A stretch of 64,000 nucleotides of DNA from Carallia brachiata (taxonomy: Eukaryota > Streptophyta > Magnoliopsida > Malpighiales > Rhizophoraceae): the NCBI GenBank assembly GCA_021464245.1, contig JADCRB010000002.1, positions 4,214,795 to 4,278,794 of the forward strand. The letters run 5' to 3'. The position numbers were made by a program, and so were the translations under genes. The number at the start of each line of letters is the position of its first letter. Positions within the stretch are counted from its first letter, which is position 1. Of this stretch, positions 10,021 through 22,533 are shown in pieces. The notes under the pieces are model-generated. The model was given only the letters and a program-made list of their open reading frames with translations, did not search any database and had not been told where the DNA came from.

Positions 10021-10834
10021 TTTATCAAAAAATTTTTTTAGATATATATATATATATATATAGGATTACGTGTATCAGAAATATTACTCTTTGTATAAAT
10101 ATTAGCCAAGGTTAGGTGTCATTTCTTTCAACTCAAATCAAAATAAAATTAAAGTGACGTAAATTTGTTATAGTATTTAATTTAAAAAAATTAAATAAAT
10201 TATTATATATTATTAAATAAAGTGAATATAACTATTTTAATATTACCTAAAATGCAATCATATTGTGAAAGTGTCAATTTTTATGTAGTACTTAGTCTAC
10301 TAACAAATCCAGTTAACAAATAGCAAGGCACAAGGCCTGTACTCCAAAGAGTGGATTGCATACTTTCAAATCGATGGTAATAATTAGTTATATAATCTTG
10401 TATAATGATATATAATATTTTATTTATATTTTTTTTATGAATTCTATCTTTCAATAATCCATAGAAAAAAATAATTTACATCATTTTATTTTAATTTCAA
10501 AATTATATCTAAATAAAGCCACTGTACTTTTTCTCCTTATAAATTGGGCCGGTTAGTTTTTTTTTTATTTTTTTATTTTTTTTCTTGTTGACATCTATTC
10601 TCATTCAATTTTTTTTTTTTTTTTACAATTTTTCTAAACCTAAACCAGCTAATTGGGGAGAGGAATAGTTGGGGAAATCCAAGATTCGAACCCTTACCTT
10701 GATAGTAATGATTAGTTTTATAATCTTGTATAATGATATATAACATTTTATTTATATTTTTTTTTATAAATTCTATCTTTCAATAATCCATAGAAAAAAA
10801 TCATTTGTATCATTTTATTTCAAATCAGTCTTTA
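10021..10834. repeat. Tandem unit B, AKR upstream sequence
   Basis: A direct repeat of 1-715 plus 9367-9489 without the LTR element. It contains two internal copies of a roughly 110-base block (near 10384-10495 and 10712-10825), starting TATAATCTTGTATAATGATA and ending in a TTTATTTCAA stretch, as unit A also does. Confidence 0.8.
10554..10705 (-). mobile_element. SINE-like fragment, unit B copy
   Basis: The counterpart of 541-711: minus-strand B-box-like GGGTTCGAATCTTGG and an A-rich tail. It was present before the unit duplicated. Confidence 0.4.
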
Positions 10835-10989
10835 GAAGTGCCTGTAGCCAATTTCTATAGCTTGGAGCACAGATTGCTTCACTGCTTCATTTCTGGAGCC
10901 GAATGGGAAGTCTGCTGTGCCAAAGCCTATTAGAGGAATTGTTTTCCCAGTTGAGCCCAAAGGGGCTTCTGGAATATCGTCTTTGCCAA
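10835..10989 (-). pseudogene. Aldo-keto reductase exon-1 fragment, copy B
   Basis: The same exon-1 fragment as 9490-9647 and with the same break after the YRHF stretch. In this copy the start codon has become TTG (10987-10989) and the first codons carry a small deletion, so no AKR start remains. Because the truncation point is shared by both copies, the break predates the tandem duplication. Confidence 0.85.
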
Positions 10990-11080
10990 TTTCTTATTTA
11001 TGTTGTTGCATAGATCTAATTACAAATGCCTTGGAGTCCATGACTGGCATCCAAGGTTACATATATATATTTTTTTTAGC

Positions 11081-11330
11081 AATTGGTGGAAGCAACATCA
11101 TCGTTGAAAGTGATTGTCGGGATATTTTTTGCAAACTAATAGCCAAACCAGAGGACTGACAGTGGACCATAACACTTGTTTTGTGGGATATTTGTAGAAT
11201 CTTACAGTCTATGAACAACTATTTTTATTATGTTATTTATATTAGTTAATAAAGTAGTGGATTAGATCACAAATTAATTTTTATTAAAACTCTGTTCTGT
11301 AGATTGAATTAATAATCCTTTATTTTTAAA
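11081..11330 (+). pseudogene. LINE RNase H C-terminus, copy B
   Basis: The plus strand reads LAIGGSNIIVESDCRDIFCK and AKPED, then meets a stop where copy A reads on. The body and 3' part match 9708-10000. Downstream the A-rich stretch near 11320 joins AKR far-upstream sequence shared with 39385. Confidence 0.65.
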
Positions 11331-12935
11331 AACAAATTACAATGAGAGAAAAATATTTTTTCAAATGATCTCATTAAAAATATTATCACTTTTATTGTTA
11401 CCTCATATCATTTTAATAGCAAAAACATGTCTGTTTTGATAGAAGGATTCAAAGAATAAAAAAAACTCTAATCATGTGAGACAAACCACGCCACGTTACC
11501 TATGTCCACCCTACGTCCAAAAGTTTCTGTCTGCTTATGTTTTGCCATTGTGGTAATTCCATTCAAAATACTAATAAAGTAAGATGTATAATTATATAGT
11601 TGAATTTATAAAAAAAATAAATATTTTATTAAGTGTTATTAAATAAGATTATATTCTTACTTATTATTACTAAATTAAAATTATGTAAGACTCATAAAAA
11701 TTAATAAAAATAATAAATGCTTTAAACTAAAGTCCTTCAATGAAACTTGTAATCTAGTGTTCACTAGTATTTTTTTTTTAAGAGCGTAAGTTATCAATAA
11801 TTTTATATTAAATAAATTTATTTTAATATTTTTATTTTAAATAGATCATATTTATTATGTGATATAAAATTATAAATAAGTTATAAATGATTTATAAATA
11901 AATTCTATTTATAAATGATATATATTTATAAAAATAAAATAGTAAGTTAAATTAAAATTTTATTTTATAATAATAATAATAATATGCTCATATGTTTGAT
12001 TTTTGTGGCCCCTCCTCCTCCTCAGACGCCGTGTCTGGTGGGCATGGTGAGCTAGGTAAACATCAATTTTGACTTGACTTCTCCTCCTCAGATAGCCCCA
12101 CACTCTCAATGTCTCTAGCAGAGCTCTTATTTCTCAAAGCTTGATTTGATGTATATGTATTAGTATCTAAATGGTATATATATGATGTATATTTTTTATA
12201 ATAAATTTAATTATTTTTGTAATTATGTTATTATTTTTATAATAAAAATTAATGTATTAATTTTTATATTTTATTTTATTAATTTTATGATAAAAATAAA
12301 TAAATCTATCATAATATAAATATTAAATATGATTATTAAAATATAAATACTAAACTTTTTTGATTTCTCAATTTGTTTTTTTTTTTAGTTGATAGGAGTC
12401 GGTGCGAACGGTAGATTCATGTATTTGCCATTTTGGCTCTAATCCTTCCCTCAGCATTTTGATTACCCCTTCGATACCGACAAAAAAATGAATAGAATAT
12501 GTATGTATCTTGGAAAGACGAACGCAACCAAATTAGTAGAAACATCTAGCTTTAATTTACGCCTTCTTTTCAATAAGAGAAGGCATATAATAAAAATATT
12601 AGTTATTATATTTATAAAATTGATATTAAGAATCACTTATTAAAAATTTTATTAATCTTTTTTAAAGATAAGATTTTTTATTAAAATATTATTAAATTAA
12701 GTAGATTTCTTTTATATTGGACGGCTGTGTTATCGATGTAATTTTTCAAATTAGTATAAGAACCGTTTCCATGTAAACGCCTCACGGGTTACCGTTCACA
12801 GGGCCATCGGCATTGCCAGAAAAAACTAACATCTGTTTTTGAAATCGGTACATTTGGATAATTTACATCAGATAATGCTTGTCATCGTCATTTTGCTGTG
12901 ATCTACGGTCTATTTTTTTTTTTTTTTTAATGAGA
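11331..12935. repeat. Segmental duplicate of 39385-40740
   Basis: The block starts with AAATTACAATGAGAGAAAAA, present at both places. It continues with a shared GACGCCGTGTCTGG stretch (near 12026 and 40432) and a shared CGGTACATTTGGATAATTT stretch (near 12846 and 40549). Part of it also matches 29740-30860. No gene is recognisable, and AT-rich low-complexity DNA fills the spaces. Confidence 0.75.
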
Positions 12936-14758
12936 GGTAAGGGTGTTCGTGGATGATATTAGTTGGTTTTGAGTTATATTTGTATGCAATCCGTTGATAA
13001 CAGATTTGACGATTCTTCATTCATACTCAATTCGTTAGCCTACTCAATCCGTCCGGTCTAATCTATTATATAGATTGAATTGATAATTTTGGTGAATTGT
13101 GTGCAATTAAAAAACAAAAATTCCAAAGACAACAAACACAAAATTAAGCTCTTGAAGCTACTGTATGCCAAGAGATACTGTCTTCATGTGTAAACAAAAC
13201 AAGTTTAATGTAAACAAAGCTAAATGAGACAAGAAGATTAGTAAACATGACGTACATATGACTATGAAGACTAAATTAAGCTATTGAAGCTATTGTATGT
13301 CCAAGAGCTATTGTCTTCATATGTACGTTGTATGAAGACCCAACCTCCATCATCACATCTGCCGTCGTTGGTTCATTAAACATCTGCAGAGAAGAAGAAA
13401 AAAAACATAGCACCAGCCAGCACTTGTTTTTCAAGATAGTCGAGCATTAGTTTTTTCAATGCTTTGCTATGGCACGTACTGCTCTTGGATCTATCGGTCA
13501 GGTCAGAGGTTAAAACCAAAAGACATTATTATATCATAATTGTAATATAAACCACAATCATAATCCGGTCATTCAAGATCATTATAATTGGAGTCCACCT
13601 CCAACAAGAAGCAGAGCAGGAATACTGAAATGGAAAGCTTAACATATCATGATAGGCCATGGCAATCGTAATTCTTAGGAGTGCCATCATCAGTAATCAA
13701 CAAAAATACAGAGTGGGAATGAGAGGCACAAAGTATGAATCACTCAATTAAACAATGTTGAATAGCTAATCACCAATCCAACAATGAGCCATCTTCACAG
13801 CCCCGAGTCCCCCATGTCCTAGATAGCAATGGCAAACTCCAAGTACTCGAAGGCTTGAAAAAGAATTGTGAAAATTTGAGTCCACCCCGCAAAGCATTGG
13901 TTTCAAGAATAGTATGTGGTTAGAAAAACAAAATCAATATTATTGTTTTTGTTTCACTAAAAGAACTGCTTAACAATTAACATCGCATCTTAACTTCATC
14001 TTTATTTTGAAGCAAATAAACAACTGAACACTAAAGAATATTTAGAACCCCAAAATCCCCTTCTTCAATTTAAAAAATTTAAAGAAATCAACATCAAAGA
14101 TAATTTTAACGCTAAAAGTTCTATTTTTAGCCTATGTGATATTAAAGAAACAGAAAAAGTGAAGGAATGCAAAAACAAGAAAATAAAAAATTAAGGGGAC
14201 GGGAAGTGTCAAACATAACCAAAATCAACATTGATATTGAAAATAAACATAAACAGCAATCTCAATTCTCAAGAACATCTGCTTGAATTATGAAAATAAA
14301 TGGAAAAGCTAAAATTAAAAGAAAACGGACCAACAGAGAAGTGAAATTAAAAGAAAATGGACTAACAGAACCTAAAGACAAATGAAATCGGGAAAATAAA
14401 AGAAATAAATGGAAAAAAAAGGAAACGAAAGAAGAAATGACAATCATATGACTTAAAAGCTGAAATAAAAACCCTATAAATTGAAATCAATAGACATTGC
14501 TGGAGAGAGAGAGAGAGAAAGTTACCAGTGAGGACTTGAGTGGCGAGGTGGACAGAGACGCGAGACGGTCGAGACAGACAAGAAGGGATGGGTGGCGAAG
14601 AAGAGGGGGCGACGACGACAAAATAGGTAGGGTTTGCATTGAGGTGGGTACTAGGCGGCTTTACGAACAGAACACGAGTTTGGAAGACTCTAGAACAACA
14701 TCAACATTAAGGGGGGTGGCTTTGCGTTAAGGCTGCGATGCGTTTTGCTTTTAGGTGG

Positions 14759-14791
<33 letters not shown>

Positions 14792-14975
14792 TAGATGGGG
14801 TTGGATTGGACGGATTGTAAATTTCAATCCGCGCTCAATCCGTTCCTAATAGATTGAAAAATTTTAAAACTGCAACCAATCCAGATCCCTACAATTTGGA
14901 TGGATGTAGACTCGTACAGGTCAGATTGGTCAATTTTTAAAAGATTAGTCAATTTTTAAACAATTTTAACCAGAA
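12936..14975. mobile_element. Insertion of about 2 kb relative to the duplicate, type uncertain
   Basis: The paralogous sequence at 40735-40750 reads AATGAGAAGTGACCTC without interruption. Here it is split into AATGAGAGGT and AGAAATGACCTC, about 2 kb apart, leaving a possible 6-base duplication (AGAGGT/AGAAAT). The insert begins AAGGGTGTTCGTGGAT and has GGATTG-rich sequence at both ends, as in some plant hAT-like elements. It contains a GA-rich, GC-richer stretch (14496-14730) that could be a captured leader, and a TA microsatellite (14759-14789). There is no transposase and no clear terminal inverted repeat. Confidence 0.6.
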
Positions 14976-16330
14976 ATGACCTCATTTGACATGATCATAT
15001 TCTTTAAAGTGGTAAAATTGCTCCTTAGTCGAGATCTAAACCTGCTTTCATCATATCTTTAGCCCAACTGACCTTTTTGATTTTCACAATGTATAACAAG
15101 CGCAACTCTATTTCCCTTCCGTAAGCTGGATCTTTTATAAATATCATGAGACTATAATATTCTCTGCACCAGCTCTAAATTCGTTGCATCTTTTATACAT
15201 AGTAAAATAGTAATTAAACTATCAAATGACTTGGGAAGTGAGGTAAGAAGGGTCATACCTTTTTCTTAGATCTTTACACTGACCTTTTGCAGTTGATCAA
15301 AAATGGTTTTGACAGTGTAGAAGCATTCAATCAGATTTACTCCTACTATCTTCAACTGTAGCGTTGTCACTTCAGATGTAGTTTGTTTGTCGAGCTTTCG
15401 ACCAGATAGAGACTTTCCAACTTTTGTATAATCTAACTTCTAGGATAGTGCTAACAATATTATTAACAATAAAGAGTCGAATCGTGCCGACACATATCGA
15501 TTTCCACTCTTCTTACTCGTCATCTTTAGCTTTTACTGTCTTACCCAAGTTTCAAGGCAAGGTTGCTGCCAAGCCTTGTTGAGTGAGTATGTGCTTTACC
15601 TATCTTTACTAGAGAGTACAGCTTCCCTTTCCATCAAATTGATTCACAAAAAAACTGCATAGTATTCTTCGTCATTTGTATACGTCAAGAAAATTAAAAA
15701 CTCGCTTGTAAACAAACTGCAGCTTTTATAAAATTGTTGGGAAACAAGGTGAAAAAGCGAGAATAAGAAACTCAAGGTGAACATGTACATATGTTGGTTA
15801 ATCGCGTTGAATAGATTAAATAAACAAGATTAAAAGTATGTTGGGAGCACACACAAGATTTATGTGGTTTAGCAGCTAGACTACTTCTATGGAGAAACAA
15901 GTGTCATTATTATGTGAACAGAATTGTACAAATGGTACATTCATGTCTAAAAACAAAATCCGAAGCCAGAACCCATGTACACGCAAACCTAGGAAAATAC
16001 ACCGAGATCAAGTTCTTTCACTTAGTCTCTTTTTTACCTGTCTAACAAGCTCAAAAATAAAAATTGTCATGGCAGTTAAGGGAATCTAGAGCTAATATTG
16101 TTTAGTTTATATCACTTTATTTTGGAAATTAACTGCTCTTTTGTAATTTGATTTTTAATTTAAATTTGGACATGTGAAAGCTACTTAATTGTCTAGTTTT
16201 ATTAAAAAATTTATTAGATTATGAGTTGCATAATGAGAATAATTATTTTTATATACTATTTTTTATTATTAGAACACAAAATTTTTAAAATAAATATCTA
16301 AATTTTAACTCTAATAGAAGTGGTCCATGC
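14976..16330. repeat. Segmental duplicate of 40741-42080, with LTR-like segment
   Basis: Matches 40741-42080 at high identity over most of its length, for example GACCTCATTTGACATGATCA at both sites. The part from about 15735 begins TGTTGGGAAACAAGGTG and carries the GATTTATGTGGTTTAGCAGC motif seen in plant copia-type LTRs. Short open stretches (15889-16089) are not conserved as coding in the other copy. Confidence 0.65.
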
Positions 16331-16399
16331 AATTAAAAGAAAGGCTGCTGCAATTTATCACATTTATTCACAAGAAAGCTCTGTGCAGATGAAGTATAG

Positions 16400-16837
16400 G
16401 GATATCCTTTAGGTTTATTATACATTGATTTCTTGGCACTCTCCTCCAGCCTCTTTTTTGGAAATTAATGTAAATGGGTGTGCGAAGGGTTCTCCTAGTG
16501 TCTCTGGCTTTGCGGGGCTAGCGAGGGATGATAGGGGATATGGTGTTTTTGGTTTTATATGGCTTCTATGGAATTACCATGCCAATCGTTGTGGAGCTAT
16601 TGGCTATCTCATGGGCTCTTTGGTTGGTGTGGGAGAGGGGCTACCGGAAAGTAATTATGGAAACTGATTCTTTAGCAGCATTGCACAAGTTAACTAAAGG
16701 GAATTTAGAGTATTGACTTTTATCGTCCGATCTTATCTGAGAGTTCTTATTATTTAAAGTGCATATAGGAGTGTCGTTTACAGCATACACTATGGAAAGG
16801 TAATGCCTATGCATTGGCGACCTTGGTCAATCCAATA
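16400..16837 (+). pseudogene. LINE-type RNase H domain fragment
   Basis: The plus strand encodes a degraded plant reverse-transcriptase-type RNase H: FLEINVNGCAKGSPSVSGFA and LARDDRGYG, then after a frame change LLAISWALWLVWERGYRK and VIMETDSLAALHKLTKG, and a remnant C-terminus [12 protein letters not shown] near 16800. Stops and at least one frameshift make it non-functional. It runs tail-to-tail straight into the end of the TMK-like kinase with no LINE 3' UTR or poly(A), so the junction is a rearrangement rather than a clean LINE insertion. Confidence 0.75.
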
Positions 16838-19800
16838 GATGTCATCAGAATCTGGTTCAGCCGGTTTCCATAGCTCAACGAAAGACGAAAGGACATTGAC
16901 AATGTGACTCATGTCAGGCCGATGGTGTGGCTTTCTTCCAGTACAATGGCCGGCTAGTTCTGCAACTGTGCTTACGCTAGCAAGGGTTTCCTCGTTGAGC
17001 TCGATTTCTGGATCAATAACCTTTTGGAATGTATCCTTGTTGATGTACATCCTACGGAACCAGGTGACAAGGTGTAAGCTCTCTTCAGGCAGAGTTTCAT
17101 CAAGTGCTTTCCTTCCCGAGATCATCTCCATGAGTATGACTCCAAAGCTAAACACATCAACTTTGGTAGTTGCTCGTCCAGTAACTGCAAAGCCATGCAA
17201 AGACTTTACATATAACATTGAGAACTTGTCTACACTATAAGTGGAAACAACAAACAAACCAATTAGTTTATCATTTGAAGAATGAAAACTTATTTGCAAT
17301 TTTAACCAAAGCAGAAGAGAACCATGCTTTCATTCGAATGTTGAGCTGCCAATATACAAAGCAAAAAAAAAAAACACTAAAAGGGAATTTTGGTCTGCTG
17401 TCCCACACTTCATTATTCTGCTCATGCTTTTTACTTCAATAAATTATGCCCTCTCACAACAAGATGCTGAGTAGCTGCCAACAACTAAAACTAAAATTTA
17501 AGATCTCTCTCCCCCCCCCCCCCCCCCCCAACCTATGAGTCTAAAATTGCAATGCTCAAATCTTATTCACGTTACCTGCATATTCTGGTGCGAGATACCC
17601 AAAAGTGCCAGCTAGTCTGGTTTCAACTGAGGCTTTCCCTTCTGGAGCAAGACGAACCAGTCCGAAATCTGCAACTTTGGCCCGCATATCATCTCCAAGC
17701 AGGATGTTGGAAGGTTTAAGATCCCTGTGAATGAAACTTTGATGAGCTAGGGTGTGCAGATATTCTACTCCTCTGGCTACATCCAAGGCAATGGACAGCC
17801 TTCTAGTCCATTCCAGTGGCTTCAATCCCTCCTCCTTCCAATTAAAGAGAAACCTACTAAGTGTCCCCTGAGGCATATATTCATAAATTAGAAGCTTTTC
17901 ATTTCCATCCAAGCAATATCCAAGCAGTGCAACCAGGTGTCGGTGCCGGACTTTGGTAAGCACCGCAATCTCTGATTTGAACTCCGCCAGACCCTTCTCA
18001 AGCATAACTCCTGATTCCATCCTTTTTACTGCAATTTTCGTTCCATCATGCAATTCCCCCTTGTAAACAGTACCAAAACCACCCCTACCAAGAATATTTT
18101 GCTCACTGAAATGATTAGTCACATTTCTCAAAATTGAATTGAAATCACCATATTTCCATTCTCAACCACATGGATGTCAGTGGGTCCAGTATCTTTGTAA
18201 CTCTCAGGTCTTCCAAACTCACTTGGTCCAGCGACAGAAACTTTCACAGCATCCCGATCCCCAGAATGACGAGGATGAATGATCACCATATTACGACTCA
18301 GAACCTTACCGTATCGCTTCTGTTTCCTAACAAAGAGGCAGACACCCAATCCCACAACAAATAACCCACAAATACCACCTACAACAGAGCCCACGACCTT
18401 TACCGTGGTAGAACTCTTATTACCACTTCCATCAGAGCCACTGGACCCACCACCATCACCTCCTGGAGAAGAGGGTGTGCCAGGAGATGCAAGCGTACCA
18501 GGAGGAGGGGCGTTCTTCCCAATATTGGGGTTTCCATCAGTTATCACTTCCACATTTTGTTTGAAGCTAGGTATTTTCCCATAGAGGTTATTATTCGACA
18601 CATCTAATTGAGTAAGGCTCAACAAATTTGTAAGATCAGTTGGTATTGTCCCACTAATATTGTTGTTTGACAAAATCAATTTCTGCAATGAAGGAATTGA
18701 TGAAAAATTTGCAGAAATGGTACCAGTAAGTGCCATTTTCTGAAAGTTAATCACGGTAATGTTCCCTCCAGAACAGGAAATCCCAATCCACCCGGCACAA
18801 GGGTCATTCCCATCCCAATTGCGAGCGAAACTGATCGGATATCCAAAATCTTTCAGAATGGATAACAAAACGTTAACACGAGAATCACAAGCAACACCAG
18901 GATTAGACAAGCAAAAGCTATTAGACCCAGCATTCATATCCACGCCAACATTATGAGGAAATTTCGGCGTTGGTCCCTGAAGCAAATTGTTAGTCAAATT
19001 AACAATCTCAAGACTTGGAAGTACAACCAACGAAGCCGGAACAACACCAGTGAACTGATTATCCCACAAATCCAAATCCTGCAATCCACTAGACGAACTA
19101 AAATCCGGTAGAGGACCCGTAAACTGATTCCCTTGCAACCAAACCTGTGTCAAACCAGTCATGTTCTGCAACACAGCAATTGTCCCATTAAGCCTAGAAT
19201 CACTCTTCTGTCCATCCAACCATAAAGTCCGGAGATTCTCAAACCCAGAAAAGCTCGACGGAATCCCACCCACCAAATAATTAAACGACAAATGCAAATT
19301 CTGCAAACTAGGAAATGTACTACTGTTAAAGAAAGCAGGGATAGTGCCAGTCAAATTAGCAACATTGGCGGAGAAATTGCTCAACTGGGTGGCATCCGTG
19401 AGACTCTCCGGTATCTGCCACGCCTGATATGGATTATCACCAATATCCACATTTGACAAAGAGCTCATTCCTCGAAAGAAATCGGAGGGAACTGAATTGA
19501 ACTGATTATCATCAAGAAAAACAGTCTGCAAATTGCTTAACCCAGATAGACTCGGAACCGGACCCGTCAAGTTATTGTACATTACCTCAAAAACCTGCAA
19601 TTCGCTGAGGGTGTTGAGTTCCGGAGGGAGGGTCCCCGTCAGTCCCTGCCTGCCGATTTGGATCCGGGTCACCCGGTTATTCTCGCAATTCACGTGCTCC
19701 CACTGACATGGGTTGGTCCCGGACCACCCGAGGCTCGTTGGGTTGCCGAGACCGTCTCGGAGTTTGACCATTACCGCCGCGTCTCCGCTGCTGCTTAGCT

Positions 19801-19888
19801 GGGAAGTGACCGGAAAAAGGATAAACACATGTATAAAGAAGATAAAAACTTGAAGAAGACCCATTTGGAGTTTCTTCAGCTTTTGCAT
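16838..19888 (-). pseudogene. TMK-like LRR receptor kinase, frameshifted and C-terminally truncated
   Basis: TMK kinases are plasma-membrane receptors in auxin signalling. The start at 19888 gives a signal peptide (residues about 1-30), then TMK-type LRRs split by a second Cys-rich cap (NWDGNDPCAGWIGISC, near 365-380), a Gly/Ser/Pro spacer, one membrane helix (VVGSVVGGICGLFVVGLGV) and the juxtamembrane NMVISIQ. The kinase follows: [41 protein letters not shown], all intact. Exon 1 is 17576-19888, exon 2 begins at 17184, and the GT/AG intron is 17185-17575. Two defects: one base is missing at about 18133 (CAATTTTGAG where the family needs CAAGTTTTGAG), giving a stop before the kinase; and homology ends after DDIYWID at about 16838, where LINE sequence replaces the last stretch of the protein. 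The first could be a sequence error, the second is structural. Upstream (19889-20000) is a plausible short leader. Confidence 0.85.
17511..17529. repeat. Mononucleotide run of 19 C in the TMK-like intron
   Basis: Nineteen consecutive C on plus (poly-G in the transcript), preceded by a CT stretch. It lies 46 bases inside the intron from the donor side. Such runs are error-prone in sequencing and could vary between individuals. Confidence 0.9.
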
Positions 19889-22016
19889 GTTTTTTGCTAA
19901 ATTTTGGAAATGGGATTTTGTTTTTGAGGTTTACAAGGAAGTGGGAAAGAGAAATGAAAATGGGTTTTTTCTTTTCGGAACCTTTATTTTGTATTTAATT
20001 TATATACATATATTATATTAAAAATTTTATTTTTATATGTTATAATTTTATATTTTTAAAATAATATTTTATAAATAATATTATTAATTATTTTACTTAA
20101 TTTTTAATTTTTTTAAAAAATATTAATTTTTACTAAATAATAAAAATTATTATATTTAAGATTTTTTTTTATAAATATCAATATTAAAGGGAATTGAAAT
20201 AACAAAAATATTATTTAAGAATAGTTGAAAAAAATTATTAAAGTTATATATATACTAATAAAATAAATTAACATATCTAATTTATATATTAAGTAAAAAA
20301 TGATAAAATTATGTAAATATATTTTAAGAATAATTTAATTTATATAAATTATTATTAATATTAAAAAAATAAAAAAAATAAAAAATATTTTAAAATTATT
20401 TTTCAATTAACAATAATTAAAAAATAAATAAAATTAAATAATAATATCAAAATATTTATCAAACACTTATTACATGTTTTAAATAGAGAGGGCGTGTGGA
20501 ATTTGTAAAGGGTGTTGACTGTGGGCACTGGTCTAAAGAGAGAATGCTGATTGGCAGAGGAAACGGCGAAGATTGATGGAGATGACGATAGAGACATAGA
20601 CAGAAAGAGAGAGAGTGAGTGACTTTTGTGAGTGATTTTGTTGCTTTTGTTTAGCGGGAAATCCGTATGGGACCCACAATTTGTGGGGTCCAACTAACCA
20701 GCTGCCATGCCAGCCTCTACACGTAAGGCGAGGGGAATGTGATTTTTGATTGGGAAATACTTGGGTTACATGCAGATTTTGGTTGGACTCTACTATATAG
20801 GTGTATTAAAAAATTTATTATCTTGTAGTATATTATAATAATTAATATATTTTATATTATTATAATAATAAAATATAAATTAAAAAATAATTATATTTTT
20901 TATTATATATTTTATTATGATATAAAATATATTAATTTTTATAATATAATTATTTCGTAAGATAAAATCATATATGCAATAATATTTTCTGCTTAATTAT
21001 ATAAAAATCTTTCTGTAATAGATTAACATTTGGAAAAAAAAATAGGAGAAGAAAAAAGAGAGCTAAGAAAATAAGGAAGAAGTAAGTTTTAGGAAAAGAA
21101 AATTTTCAATTTTATCGTGTTTGAGAAAAGTAATGGTAGAAAAGACAAGTAAAAATTTCTTATTTGAAAAAAGTGTAAAGTGAAATAGAAAAATATATAT
21201 AATAAAAATATTAATTTTACCTTCAAAAAAATATTATATATAATATTACAAATATTTAATTTATAAAGTATATGAAATATTTGTATAAAATAGTCTAATA
21301 ATTTATAATATTTGAACAATTTTAATAAATAAATAAATAAGAAGTGTTTTGTTGGCTTCGTTTAGGGAATTTTAAGTAACAATAAAACATTATTAGTCAT
21401 CAAATAATTAAATTTATAAAAATTAATTAATTAACTGTTAGATGTCATTAAATAAAATTATATTATTATTGTTATTATTCGTTTAAATCATGGTGTTACT
21501 ATTGAGAAAACAGATTAATTTATATAATAATAGCATAAAAATATTTAATAATGAATTTGCCGTTTGAATGTTCGTAAATAGTTATTTGTATTTGTAAATA
21601 ACTTAGCAACCAAAACTTGGAATTGGGAAGACTACATTACATATACAGCTGGTTCATTCCAGTGTTTGGAATTGGAAAGGTCCAATTTGACAAGTTTTGA
21701 TTATTTAAAGTAGTAATTCAGTAGTAAGTCGGTGAATTTATTCTTATATTAGTTTAAATTTGAATTTTATTGCTATCGTTTTCTTCACAAAGTGGATAAA
21801 TTTATATAGCACGGTATTTAATTCAACACTCATTAACACTGAAGTCAGACATGAAGAGACCCATTGAGCTTCATTAGTATTTAGATAATGAGTTTTTTTT
21901 CTTTAGAAGAGATTGAATGAAACGTAACAAGTAATTCTCAATTTCGATCTAAAAATCTAATAATTTATATATTGGTGATGTAATATATTTTTTTGGTTAA
22001 AAAAAATTTTGACAAG
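19889..22016. other. AT-rich upstream region of the TMK-like gene
   Basis: The first 100 bases are a plausible leader. Beyond about 19990 the sequence is extremely AT-rich, with a less AT-rich island at 20480-20760 containing a GA-rich stretch (20600-20620). No gene, SINE box or paired terminal repeat was found. Confidence 0.6.
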
Positions 22017-22025
22017 GTTTGTGAT

Positions 22026-22524
22026 AGGGATAAGTATTTTTTTGTTCTTAAACCTTTAAGTTTTTTTACGTTTGAATTCTAAACCTTTTTGATATTTTAT
22101 TTGAGTGTTAAACCTTTTGATTTCTTAATACATCAGTCCTTTAAATTACAAAAAGTAGTCAATCTATTAATAAATGAGTTTAATTTAATAAAAATTATTT
22201 AAAAAAAGTTAAATACATGTATTAAATATTTTTTTATCAACAAAATATGCATATTAAATATTTTTTTAATTAACAAATATACGAATTAAATAGATAACAT
22301 GCATATTTTTGATAGAAAACACATTCAATTCATATATTTAATCTTTTTTTAAATAATTTTTTGTAAAGTTAAAATCATTTTTTAATAGATTGATCATTTT
22401 TGTTAAACAGAGGGACTAATTTGGTAAAAAATCAAAATGTTTAGGATTCAGATGAAATATCAAAAAGGTTTAGAACTCAAACGTAAAAGAACTTAAAGGT
22501 TTAGGACAAAAAAATATATATCTT
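22026..22524. mobile_element. Mutator-type MITE with long inverted repeats
   Basis: About 160 bases at each end are inverted repeats: TTAAACCTTTAAG...ACGTTTGA on the left, and the complement on the right around 22440-22510. A perfect 9-base direct repeat GTTTGTGAT flanks the element (22017-22025 and 22525-22533), the duplication length typical of Mutator-like elements. The middle is AT-rich and non-coding, so it is non-autonomous. Confidence 0.8.
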
Positions 22525-22533
22525 GTTTGTGAT

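Noticed and set aside
18279..18956. Plus-strand open frames in the TMK-like region
   Set aside because: They are antisense shadows of the LRR and juxtamembrane coding sequence.
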